A stretch of 64,000 nt of DNA. Source: Orrella dioscoreae (GTDB lineage Bacteria; Pseudomonadota; Gammaproteobacteria; Burkholderiales; Burkholderiaceae_B). Shown here one piece after another: positions 49,466 to 57,324 of the stretch. Numbering within the stretch: position 1 is the stretch's first letter; each line of letters opens with the position of its first letter. The stretch is taken from contig NZ_LT907988.1 of NCBI RefSeq assembly GCF_900089455.2, positions 3,782,001-3,846,000 on the forward strand, in the 5' to 3' direction. The position numbers were made by a program, and so were the translations under genes. The notes under the pieces are model-generated. The model saw only the letters and a list, made by a program, of their open reading frames with translations, searched no databases and was not told the DNA's origin.

Positions 49466-52090
49466 ATGACCCGAACGCTTTTCCGATGTGCCGTTTTCCT
49501 GGCGGGCCTTGCCGTCGTGGGCTGGATCGCCGCCGGTTACGTAGGCAGCAACCCGCTTGCGCTGGCCGTCACCGTGCTGATCGGCGTCTGCTACCTGGCA
49601 GGCTCGCTGGAATTGCTGCAGTACCAGCGCCACACCAGCGCCCTTTCGCAGGCGCTGGCCGGCCTGACCGCGCCGCCCGCCAGCTTGAATGACTGGCTGG
49701 ACGCGCTGCCCGCCAGCCTGCGCCCCGCCACGCGCCTGCGCGTGGACGGCGAACGCGTGGGCCTGCCCGGCCCGGCGCTCACGCCCTATCTGGTCGGCCT
49801 GCTGGTGCTGCTGGGCATGCTCGGCACCTTCCTCGGCATGGTCGCCACGCTGCGCGGCACCGGCGCCGCGCTGGAAAGCGCCGCCGACCTGCAGGCCATC
49901 CGCGCCTCGCTGGCCACGCCCATCAAGGGGCTGGGCTTTGCCTTCGGCACCTCGGTCGCGGGCGTCGCCACCTCGGCCATGCTGGGTCTGCTGGCCGCCC
50001 TCGCCCGTCGCGAACGCGCCGAGGTGTCCCGCAGCCTGGACGCCAGCGTGAGCACCACGCTGCGTCCCTTTACCGCCGCGCACCGGCGCGACGAAGCCCT
50101 GGCGCTGTCCCAGCGCCAGGCCGACATCCTGCCCGCGCTGGTCGAGCAGTTGCGCGGCCTGACCGCCGCGCTGCAGCAACAGCACCAGGACCTGGGCCAG
50201 CGCCTGTCCACCAGCCAGGACGCCTTCCACGGCAAGACCGAGACGCTGTACACCCGCCTGGCCGACACGCTGGGCCAGGCCCTGAAGGACAGCGCGGCGG
50301 AAAGCGCGCGCGCCGCCGGCGCCGCCATCCAGCCCGCCGCCGAGGCCACGCTGGCGGGCCTGACCCGCGAAACCGCCACCTGGCAGGCCTCGGTGTCGCA
50401 GACGCTGCAACAGCAGGTGGACGCCATCGCCACGCGCCTGGGCACGACCACCGACACCCTCGCCACCCGCCTGGACACCGCCACCGGCGCCATTGCCCAG
50501 CAACTGGCGCAAAGCACCCAGGCCATCGCCGCGAACCTGGAAGGCAGCACCGCCAGCATCGCCACGAACCTGAAGGACACCACGGCATCCATCGCCACGC
50601 GCCTGGAAAGCGCCACCACCGCCATCGCCGGCAACCTGAGCGGCACCAGCACCGACATCGCCACGCGCCTGGATACCAGCACCCGCGCCATCGCGGACAA
50701 CCTGGCTGCCAGCACCGCCTCGATCTCGGACAGCCTGGACCAGAACACCCGCGCAATCGCCACGAGCCTGGACAACACCACGCGCGCCATCGCCGCGAAT
50801 CTCGAAACCAGCACCGGCGCCATCACCCGTAACCTGGAAACCAGCACCGCCGGCATCCGTGCCAGCCTGGATGCCGGCACCGATTCCACAGCGGAAAAGC
50901 TGGCTGCCGTGGCCGAGATCGCCTCGGTGCAGCTCGAAGCCACCACCCAGGCCGTCACCGAGACCTGGCGTCAGGCATTGGCCGATCACCAGCAGGCCAG
51001 CGACACGCTGATGCACACGCAGCGCTATGCGCTGGAACGCTCGGCTGGCACGCTGGAGAAGAGCGTCGGCGCCCTGCTGACCGGCATGGACACGCGCATG
51101 ACCGAGGTCACGACGCAGCTCTCGCAAGCCTGGACCGAGGCCCTGGCTCGCCACGAAAGCGCCAACGGCAAGCTGGCCGAGCAGAACCAGGCCATGCTGG
51201 ATGCGGCCGCCGCCCAATTGGCGCAGCAGTCCGCCGACACCGTGCGCGCGGCGGAGGCCGCCCGCCAGACCCTGCAGGACACACTGGCCGCGCGCGACGA
51301 AGAACGCCTGGCCGCATGGACCGGCGAGCTGCGCACCATCGCCGCGTCGCTGCGCGACACCTGGCAGCAAGCCGGTGAACACGCCGCCGCGCAACAGCGC
51401 GAGGTCAGCGCGTCGCTGTCGCGCAGCGCCGATGACATTGCCGAGCGCGCGCGCGAACACGCCACCACCACGCTGGCCGAGATCGCCCGCCTGATGCAGG
51501 CCGCGGCCGAGGCGCCCAAGGCCGCGGCGGACGTCATCGCCGAACTGCGCGACCGCCTGTCGGACAGCATGGCCCGCGACAACGCCATGCTGGACGAGCG
51601 CGCGCGCCTGATGGAAAGCCTGCGCACCCTGCACGACGCGGTGAACCAGGCCTGCACCGAGCAACGCGGCGCCATCGACGCGCTCATCAGCACCTCGTCC
51701 GACCTCATGGAACGCGTGGGCAGCCAGTTCCGTGACACCGTGCTGTCCGAGACCGACAAGCTGTCGCAGGCCGTGCAGTCGGAAACCGGCAAGCTGTCCG
51801 AAGCCGCCGACCAGGTGGCCGGCAGCGCCACGCAGGTCAGCAGCCTGGGCGACGCCTTCGGCGCCTCGGTCCAGGCCTTCGACTCGGCCAACGAAAAGCT
51901 GGTGGCCCACCTGGCGCGCGTCGAAGCCGCGCTGGACAAGTCGCTGGCACGCAGCGACGAGCAGCTTGCCTATTACGTGGCGCAGGCCCGCGAGGTCGTG
52001 GACCTGAGCCTGCTGTCGCAGAAGCAGATCATCACCGAGCTCAAGCGCGCCGCTGAAAGCAGGAATCCGGACGGCGCCGAGGCGGCATGA
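49466..52090 (+). CDS. DUF802 protein: MotA/ZorA-like membrane channel subunit with long hendecad tail
   Basis: An 874-residue protein. Hydrophobic helices lie at about 6-26, 30-52, 106-128 and 155-180. The last two read LVGLLVLLGMLGTFLGMVATLRG and GLGFAFGTSVAGVATSAMLGLLAAL, the channel-forming helix pair of the MotA/TolQ/ExbB/ZorA superfamily. The remaining 690 residues are predicted cytoplasmic helix, including 15 consecutive 11-residue repeats (319-483) and further coiled coil to the C-terminus. This plan, MotA core plus long intracellular tail, is that of ZorA in Zorya defence. The stop overlaps the MotB-like gene (ATGA). DUF802 itself has no assigned function. Confidence 0.85.
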   Translation: MTRTLFRCAVFLAGLAVVGWIAAGYVGSNPLALAVTVLIGVCYLAGSLELLQYQRHTSALSQALAGLTAPPASLNDWLDALPASLRPATRLRVDGERVGLPGPALTPYLVGLLVLLGMLGTFLGMVATLRGTGAALESAADLQAIRASLATPIKGLGFAFGTSVAGVATSAMLGLLAALARRERAEVSRSLDASVSTTLRPFTAAHRRDEALALSQRQADILPALVEQLRGLTAALQQQHQDLGQRLSTSQDAFHGKTETLYTRLADTLGQALKDSAAESARAAGAAIQPAAEATLAGLTRETATWQASVSQTLQQQVDAIATRLGTTTDTLATRLDTATGAIAQQLAQSTQAIAANLEGSTASIATNLKDTTASIATRLESATTAIAGNLSGTSTDIATRLDTSTRAIADNLAASTASISDSLDQNTRAIATSLDNTTRAIAANLETSTGAITRNLETSTAGIRASLDAGTDSTAEKLAAVAEIASVQLEATTQAVTETWRQALADHQQASDTLMHTQRYALERSAGTLEKSVGALLTGMDTRMTEVTTQLSQAWTEALARHESANGKLAEQNQAMLDAAAAQLAQQSADTVRAAEAARQTLQDTLAARDEERLAAWTGELRTIAASLRDTWQQAGEHAAAQQREVSASLSRSADDIAERAREHATTTLAEIARLMQAAAEAPKAAADVIAELRDRLSDSMARDNAMLDERARLMESLRTLHDAVNQACTEQRGAIDALISTSSDLMERVGSQFRDTVLSETDKLSQAVQSETGKLSEAADQVAGSATQVSSLGDAFGASVQAFDSANEKLVAHLARVEAALDKSLARSDEQLAYYVAQAREVVDLSLLSQKQIITELKRAAESRNPDGAEAA
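50420..50914 (+). repeat. 15 tandem 33-bp units encoding 11-residue (hendecad) repeats
   Basis: Within the ZorA-like gene, residues 319-483 form an unbroken series of 11-residue units with pattern x-A-I-A-x-x-L-x-x-S/T-T, for example DTLATRLDTAT, QAIAANLEGST, RAIAANLETST and GAITRNLETST. At DNA level this gives 33-bp periodicity. The 11/3 hydrophobic spacing suits a nearly straight coiled-coil rod. The units are diverged in sequence, so this is a protein repeat rather than a recent DNA expansion. Confidence 0.85.
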
Positions 52091-52731
52091 GAGACGATCT
52101 CGACGCGGGCGTGGAGCCCGGCGCCCCCGCCTGGGCCGTCTTCGGCGACCTGATGTCGGTGCTGCTGGGCGCCTTCGTGCTCATCCTGGTGGGCGTGATC
52201 GGCTTCCAGCTGGAACTCTCGGCCCGGTTGCAGGAAGAAGTGGCGCAACGTGAAGCCGAGACCCAGCGCCGCCAGACCCTGGAAGAAGCGCTGGCCGGCC
52301 CCCTGCTGGCGGGCCGCGTGACGCTGGTGGACGGGCGCATCGGCATCAGCGGCAACGTCCTGTTCGCGTTGAATTCCGACCAGTTGCAGGCCGAAGGCCT
52401 GGACGTGCTGAAAAGCCTGGCCGCGCCGCTGGGCGAATACCTGCGCAGCCGCGACGAAATCCTGATGGTCAGCGGCTTCACCGATGACCGGCCCGTGCAC
52501 GGCAACAACCGCCGCTTCGCGGACAACTGGGAACTGTCCGCGCAGCGTGCGCTGACGGTCACGCGCGCCCTCATCGATGAAGGCCTGCCCGCCAGCTCGG
52601 TGTTCGCCGCGGCTTTCGGTTCGGAGCAACCCGTGGCGTCGAACGACGACGAGGCCGGCCGCGCGCGCAACCGCCGCGTGGAGATCGCCCCGCTGCCCCG
52701 CCCCGCCGCCACCGAGGCGCCCGCGCCATGA
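52087..52731 (+). CDS. MotB/ZorB-like OmpA-domain protein
   Basis: Inner-membrane, peptidoglycan-binding partner of the ZorA-like protein, 214 residues. A single N-terminal helix contains WAVFGDLMSVLLGAFVLIL; Asp21 sits where MotB and ZorB carry the proton-binding aspartate. A short coiled linker follows (LQEEVAQREAETQRRQTLEEAL), then an OmpA-like domain (about 85-200) with SGFTDDRPV, NWELSAQRA and GRARNRRVEI, the residues that clamp peptidoglycan. It overlaps the preceding and following genes by 4 nt each. Confidence 0.9.
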   Translation: MRDDLDAGVEPGAPAWAVFGDLMSVLLGAFVLILVGVIGFQLELSARLQEEVAQREAETQRRQTLEEALAGPLLAGRVTLVDGRIGISGNVLFALNSDQLQAEGLDVLKSLAAPLGEYLRSRDEILMVSGFTDDRPVHGNNRRFADNWELSAQRALTVTRALIDEGLPASSVFAAAFGSEQPVASNDDEAGRARNRRVEIAPLPRPAATEAPAP

Positions 52732-53123
52732 CGGCGCCAGACGTGTCCCGCGAACGCGGCCCCCTGGGCCTGCTGTGCGACGACATCGTTCGCCAACGCG
52801 AGGGCAGCCCTTTCCAGGCGGCCTACCCCGAGCTGCCGCTGCTGGATGAGTTGCGCGAGCTCTGGGCCAGCCTGGGCGCCGACCAGCAGCTGCGCCAATC
52901 GGAAGAACAGGTGCCCGACAATGCCGGGCCGCTGAACTCCAGCCATCTCATCCACCGTTCGCTGTCGCTGATGCGCGCGCAGTCGCCGGACTATCTGCGG
53001 CAGTTCCTGGCTTACGCCGAAACGTTGTCGTGGATGGAGGAATTGGTGGAAAGCAGCGTGGCGCCGAGGAATCCGGCCATGGCGGGCGCCCGCAAGAGCA
53101 CGCGGGGCGCAAAGGCCCGTTGA
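52728..53123 (+). CDS. DUF2894-family protein, last gene of MotAB/ZorAB-like operon
   Basis: Cytoplasmic protein of 131 residues without membrane segment or catalytic motif. The sequence is acidic and helical in the middle (LLDELRELWASLGADQQLRQSEEQV) and has a characteristic block SSHLIHRSLSLMRAQSPDYLRQFLAYAETLSWME, then a basic tail. I recognise it as DUF2894, a family of unknown function. It starts within the stop codon of the MotB-like gene, so it is probably made in step with the motor proteins and may bind them (inference). Confidence 0.82.
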   Translation: MTAPDVSRERGPLGLLCDDIVRQREGSPFQAAYPELPLLDELRELWASLGADQQLRQSEEQVPDNAGPLNSSHLIHRSLSLMRAQSPDYLRQFLAYAETLSWMEELVESSVAPRNPAMAGARKSTRGAKAR

Positions 53124-53142
53124 AAGACGGCGGCGCCAGCGT

Positions 53143-54066
53143 CTACCACGCCACGCCCTCGTCCCCCGGCGCGCGCAGATGCCTGGCAAACCGCTGGGCC
53201 AGGAACTCCACGAAGGCCACGGTCTTGGCCGGCAGGTTCAGGCGCTCCGGGTACAGCACATGGACGTCCGCCGCGGGCGGATGCCACTCCGGCAGCACCA
53301 CGGCCAGCCGCCCCGCGCGAACCAGTTCAGCCGTTTCCCAATCCGAGCGCAACACGATGCCGTGCCCGTCCAACGCCCATTGCGTGGCAGCCTGTCCATC
53401 GTTTGCGCTGAGCGGCCCGCGCACCTTGATGGTTTCATGGCGCTGGCCCGATTGCAGTTGCCAGGTGCCATAGGCCAGCTCGTTTTCCCGCACCACGATG
53501 CAACGATGTCCCAGCAGATCGCGCGGCGTGGCGGGTTCGCCGTGCGTGGCCAGGTAACGCGGCGCGGCGCACAGCCTGCGCCGGTTCGAGGCAATGCGGC
53601 GGCCGGTCAGGCGCGCATCGGGCAGATCTCCCACCCGCACGCCCACGTCCAGGCCTGACTCGATCAGGTTCATCGGCCTGTCGGTCAGCTGCAGCTGCAC
53701 GTCCACGTCGGGGTACTGCCGCACGAAGTCCGACACCGCCGGCACGATGTGCACGCGGCCGAAACCGAAGGTGGCGTTCACGCGCAGCAAGCCCTGGGGC
53801 CGCGCGCGGGCGCTGGTGACGCTGCGCTCCAGGGCATCCAGTTCAGCCAGGATGAGCCGCCCGCCCGCCAGATAGACCTCGCCCTCCTGCGTCACGCTGA
53901 TACGTCGCGTGCTGCGGTTCAGCAGGCGCACGCCCAGCCTGCGCTCCAGGTTGGCCAGGCGCGTACTGACGGCGGGCGGCGTCAGTCCGAGTTCGCGCGC
54001 GGCGGCCGACAGGTTGCCGTGGCGCACGACCAGCGCGAAGAAAGCCAGATCGGAGAGTCCGTCCAT
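53143..54066 (-). CDS. LysR-family transcriptional regulator
   Basis: Regulator of 307 residues. HTH about 6-65 (FFALVVRHGNLSAAARELGLTPPAVSTRLANLERRLGVRLLNRS), then the effector domain. The ATG at 54066 has AGGAG about 7 nt upstream; a TTG six codons earlier lies before that site. It is divergent from the Bug-LeuCD-dehalogenase operon across a T-N11-A palindrome, so it probably controls that operon. It converges on the motor-like operon with 19 nt between stops. Confidence 0.9.
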   Translation of the reverse strand: MDGLSDLAFFALVVRHGNLSAAARELGLTPPAVSTRLANLERRLGVRLLNRSTRRISVTQEGEVYLAGGRLILAELDALERSVTSARARPQGLLRVNATFGFGRVHIVPAVSDFVRQYPDVDVQLQLTDRPMNLIESGLDVGVRVGDLPDARLTGRRIASNRRRLCAAPRYLATHGEPATPRDLLGHRCIVVRENELAYGTWQLQSGQRHETIKVRGPLSANDGQAATQWALDGHGIVLRSDWETAELVRAGRLAVVLPEWHPPAADVHVLYPERLNLPAKTVAFVEFLAQRFARHLRAPGDEGVAW

Positions 54067-54088
54067 GGGCGCTCCTGCCGCCAATTAT

Positions 54089-54101
54089 TAAATTCAATTT
54101 A
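54089..54101. promoter_or_regulatory. T-N11-A palindrome between LysR and Bug genes
   Basis: TAAATT-C-AATTTA is a perfect 13-bp palindrome and a symmetric LysR box, 22 nt before the LysR start and about 110 nt before the Bug start. It lies in an AT-rich island (54080-54135) that contrasts with the surrounding GC-rich DNA. Confidence 0.55.
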
Positions 54102-54209
54102 CCAACAGTGTATTTTTAACTTAATTATAAGAAGCAACTTGGGCCATACACTCGTTGGACAAACAAGGAGCCGGCACCCGCCAGGACTCCAACAACGAGG
54201 AGACCCACC

Positions 54210-55202
54210 ATGAACCCGACCCGACGCCTGACCCGTCTTGCGCTGTCCGCCACGCTGGCCTGTGCCGCGCTGGCCCCGGCCCTGGCCAGCGCCGCCCAGG
54301 ATTTCCCCCAACGCCCCATCACGCTCGTCGTGCCCTTCGCGCCCGGCGGCAGCGTGGACATCGCCGCGCGCCTGATCGCCGACGCCTGGGGCAAGACCCT
54401 GGGCCAGAGCATCGTGGTGGAAAACCGCGCCGGCGCCTCCGGCAACATCGGCATGGCCTCGGTGGCGCGCGCGCGGCCCGACGGCTACACGCTGGCCATC
54501 AACACCATGTCCCTGGCGATCAACCCGTCGCTCTTCAAGGACATGAGCTTCGACACGCAGAAGGACCTGCGCGCGGTGGGGGCCGTGGCCACCTCGCAGC
54601 ACGTGCTGACCGTGACATCCAGCCTGCCCGTCGACAACGTACAGGCGCTGCTCGACCATGTGCGCGCGCAACCCGCCAACGCGCTGAGCTTCGGTTCGGC
54701 GGGCACCGGCAGCACCTTCCACATGGCGGCGGAACTCTTCAAGTCGGTATCGAACACGCAGATCCTGCACGTGCCCTATCGCGGCGGCGGCCCGGCCATG
54801 CTCGACACCATCAGCGGCCAGGTGCAGATGAGCTTTCCCGTGCTGTCGGCGGCCAAGCCCCAGGTGGACGGCGGCAAGCTGAAGGCGCTGGGCGTCACCG
54901 GCACGACCCGCTCGCCGTTGCTGCCTGACGTGCCCACCATCGCCGAATCGGGCTTGCCCGGCTACGAATTCAACACCTGGTTCGTGGTGAGCGCGCCCGC
55001 CGGCACGCCGCAGTCCGTGATCGATGCCTTGAACGGCAAGCTGGCCGAGGCGCTGCGCACGCAAGCCGTGTCGCAACGCATGCAGCGCGAAGGCTTCGAA
55101 CCGCTGATCAAGTCGCCGGCCGACACCGACGCCCTGGTCAACGAGGAGGTCGTCCGCTGGGCCGGCATCATCGAAAAGGCCGGCATCGTGGCCACGCCCT
55201 GA
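54210..55202 (+). CDS. Bug/TctC-family periplasmic substrate-binding protein
   Basis: Periplasmic receptor of 330 residues. It has a signal peptide (LALSATLACAALAPALASA), then DFPQRPITLVVPFAPGGSVD, VVENRAGASGNIG, DGYTLAINTMS and ILHVPYRGGGPAM. GAGGAG precedes the ATG. It is the first gene of an operon with LeuC-like, LeuD-like and dehalogenase-family genes, so its ligand is probably a substituted dicarboxylate or a related acid processed by those enzymes (inference). Confidence 0.92.
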   Translation: MNPTRRLTRLALSATLACAALAPALASAAQDFPQRPITLVVPFAPGGSVDIAARLIADAWGKTLGQSIVVENRAGASGNIGMASVARARPDGYTLAINTMSLAINPSLFKDMSFDTQKDLRAVGAVATSQHVLTVTSSLPVDNVQALLDHVRAQPANALSFGSAGTGSTFHMAAELFKSVSNTQILHVPYRGGGPAMLDTISGQVQMSFPVLSAAKPQVDGGKLKALGVTGTTRSPLLPDVPTIAESGLPGYEFNTWFVVSAPAGTPQSVIDALNGKLAEALRTQAVSQRMQREGFEPLIKSPADTDALVNEEVVRWAGIIEKAGIVATP

Positions 55203-55261
55203 TCCCTTCCCGCGCCGGGCCGCAGGGGACCGGCGCCTCTCTGTTGAAAAAAGGAAATCCC

Positions 55262-56674
55262 ATGCCCGGGATGACGCTCTACGACAAGCTGGTGGCGAGC
55301 CACACGGTCAGCCGCCTGGACGCCGAGCACGTGCTGCTCTATGCGGACCTGCACATCATGAACGAGTACACCAGCCCGCAGGCCTTCAGCGGCCTGGCCG
55401 CACGTGGCGCATCCGTGCGCAGGCCCGGCCAGCAGCTGGCCGTGGTGGACCACGTGATTCCCACGCATCCGGTCCCGGTGCCGGTGCGCGTGATCCACGA
55501 CGACCTGTCGGCCAGGCAGGCCGATAACCTGGGCGTGAATTGCGACAGGCACGGCATCACGCTCTTCGACACCAACAGCCCGCTGCAAGGCATCGAGCAC
55601 GTGGTGGCGCCCGAGTTCGGCATGATCCTGCCCGGCATGGTGGTGCTCTGCGGCGACAGCCACACCACCACCTATGGCGCGCTGGGCGCCTTGGGCTTCG
55701 GCATCGGCACGTCCGAGGTGGAGCACGTGCTGGCCACGCAGGCGCTGGTCTATCGGGTGGCCCGCAACCTGCGGGTGCGCGTCGACGGGCGACTGCCCGA
55801 GGGCGTGACGGCGAAGGATCTCGTCATCCATGTGGTTCATCGCCTTGGCGCGCAAGGCGCGCGTGGACACGCCGTGGAATATGCCGGCAGCGCCATCGAC
55901 GCCCTGAGCGCCGAGGCCCGCATGACCCTGTGCAACATGACGGTGGAAGCCGGCGCGCGCGCCGCGCTGATCGCCCCCGACGCCACCACGCTGGCCTACG
56001 TGCGCCAGCGGGCGCCGGATCTCGTGACCGACGCGGCCTGTGCCTACTGGCGCACGCTGCACAGCGACACGGACGCCGTCTTCGACATCGAGCACGTCTT
56101 CGACGCCGCCACCTTGGCGCCCTATGTCACCTGGGGCACCAGCCCCGACCAGGCGCTGCCCGTGGACGGCCGCGTGCCCGATCCCGCCAGCGAACCCGAC
56201 GCGCTGGCGCGGCTGGCGCTGCAGAAGGCCGTCGACTACATCGGCCTGCCGCCCGGCACGCCCATCGCCGGCGTGCCCGTGGAACGCGTCTTCATCGGCT
56301 CGTGCACCAATGCGCGCATCGAGGACCTGCGCAGCGTGGCGGAGGTCGTGCGTGGCCGGAAAGTGTCGCCGACCGTGCGCGCCATGGTCGTGCCCGGCTC
56401 CGGCGCCGTGCGCCGGCAGGCCGAAGCAGAAGGCATCGCGGCCCTGCTGATCGAGGCGGGCTTCGAATGGCGCCAGCCCGGCTGTTCGATGTGCCTGGCC
56501 ATGAACGACGACGTGCTGCGCGACGGCGAACGCTGCGCCTCCACCACCAACCGCAATTTCGAAGGCCGCCAGGGACGCGGCGGCCGCACGCACCTGATGA
56601 GTCCCGCCATGGCCGCCGCGGCCGCGCTGGCCGGCCGCATCGTCGATATCCGCCAGAAGGACTCACAGTCATGA
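55262..56674 (+). CDS. leuC: 3-isopropylmalate dehydratase-family large subunit (LeuC-like)
   Basis: Aconitase-superfamily hydro-lyase subunit of 470 residues that binds a 4Fe-4S cluster. The cluster cysteines are visible in FIGSCTNARIEDL and PGCSMCLAMN, and the N-terminal block CGDSHTTTYGALG is present. Canonical LeuC isomerises isopropylmalate for leucine synthesis. Here the gene lies with a Bug receptor and a dehalogenase-family hydrolase and no leuB or leuA, so a catabolic hydratase for another substituted malate (for example citraconate/methylmalate type) is equally likely. AAAGGAA precedes the ATG; its stop overlaps the small-subunit start. Confidence 0.85.
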   Translation: MPGMTLYDKLVASHTVSRLDAEHVLLYADLHIMNEYTSPQAFSGLAARGASVRRPGQQLAVVDHVIPTHPVPVPVRVIHDDLSARQADNLGVNCDRHGITLFDTNSPLQGIEHVVAPEFGMILPGMVVLCGDSHTTTYGALGALGFGIGTSEVEHVLATQALVYRVARNLRVRVDGRLPEGVTAKDLVIHVVHRLGAQGARGHAVEYAGSAIDALSAEARMTLCNMTVEAGARAALIAPDATTLAYVRQRAPDLVTDAACAYWRTLHSDTDAVFDIEHVFDAATLAPYVTWGTSPDQALPVDGRVPDPASEPDALARLALQKAVDYIGLPPGTPIAGVPVERVFIGSCTNARIEDLRSVAEVVRGRKVSPTVRAMVVPGSGAVRRQAEAEGIAALLIEAGFEWRQPGCSMCLAMNDDVLRDGERCASTTNRNFEGRQGRGGRTHLMSPAMAAAAALAGRIVDIRQKDSQS

Positions 56675-57324
56675 GCAACGCCAGCATCGCCGCCATTGCC
56701 GCCCCGCTGCCATTCAGCAACCTGGACACCGACCAGATCATGCCCAAGCAATTCCTGCGCATCATCGACAAGGCCGGCCTGGATCGCGGCCTGCTGTACG
56801 ACCTGCGCTTCGACGCGCAAAGCGCGCCGCGCCCGGACTTCGTCCTGAACCAGGACGCCTACCAGGGCGCGGGTGTGCTGGTGGCCGGCCCCAACTTCGG
56901 CTGCGGTTCCAGCCGCGAACACGCCGTGTGGGGCCTGCAGCAGTTCGGCATCCGCGCCATCATCGCGCCCAGCTTCGGCGAGATCTTCTATTTCAACGCG
57001 CTGAACAACGGCCTGCTGCTGGTCACGCTGGCGCCGGCCGAGGTCGAGTCCCTGATCGCACGCGTGGCAACACCCGCCACGAATCGCGTGGAGATCGACC
57101 TCTTCGCGGGCACGGTCACGGCCGGCGATTGGCGGGCCGGCTTTACACTCGGCGAACGCCACCGCCGCATGTTCGCCGACGGGCAGGACATGGTCGGCGC
57201 GACCCTGGCGCAGCAGCAGGACATCGATCGCTTCGAGGCCGCGCACTGGCAACGCCAGCCCTGGACCCGCGACATCGTGCTGCGCGCCCGGCAACGCCTG
57301 GACGCCGAGGAGCTCTCCGCATGA
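56671..57324 (+). CDS. leuD: 3-isopropylmalate dehydratase-family small subunit (LeuD-like)
   Basis: Swivel-domain subunit of 217 residues that completes the LeuC-like hydro-lyase. Hallmarks: NLDTDQIMPKQFL at the N-terminus, GAGVLVAGPNFGCGSSREHAVW (substrate-binding loop) and FGEIFYFNALNNGLL. It overlaps both neighbours by 4 nt (ATGA). The symbol denotes family membership; the operon context suggests it may serve a non-leucine pathway. Confidence 0.86.
   Translation: MSNASIAAIAAPLPFSNLDTDQIMPKQFLRIIDKAGLDRGLLYDLRFDAQSAPRPDFVLNQDAYQGAGVLVAGPNFGCGSSREHAVWGLQQFGIRAIIAPSFGEIFYFNALNNGLLLVTLAPAEVESLIARVATPATNRVEIDLFAGTVTAGDWRAGFTLGERHRRMFADGQDMVGATLAQQQDIDRFEAAHWQRQPWTRDIVLRARQRLDAEELSA

Noticed and set aside
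50420-50914. CRISPR-like or satellite DNA repeat
   Set aside because: The 33-bp periodicity comes from diverged codons of an 11-residue protein repeat; units are not identical and there are no spacers.
49007-51910. Minus-strand open frame of 967 codons opposite the ZorA-like gene
   Set aside because: It is Gly/Gln/Arg/His-rich and tracks the 33-bp repeat of the real gene; no start signal or family resemblance.
48730-53123. Complete known Zorya type I or II system
   Set aside because: No ZorC, ZorD helicase or ZorE HNH nuclease is encoded beside the pair; only the ZorA/ZorB-like architecture is present.
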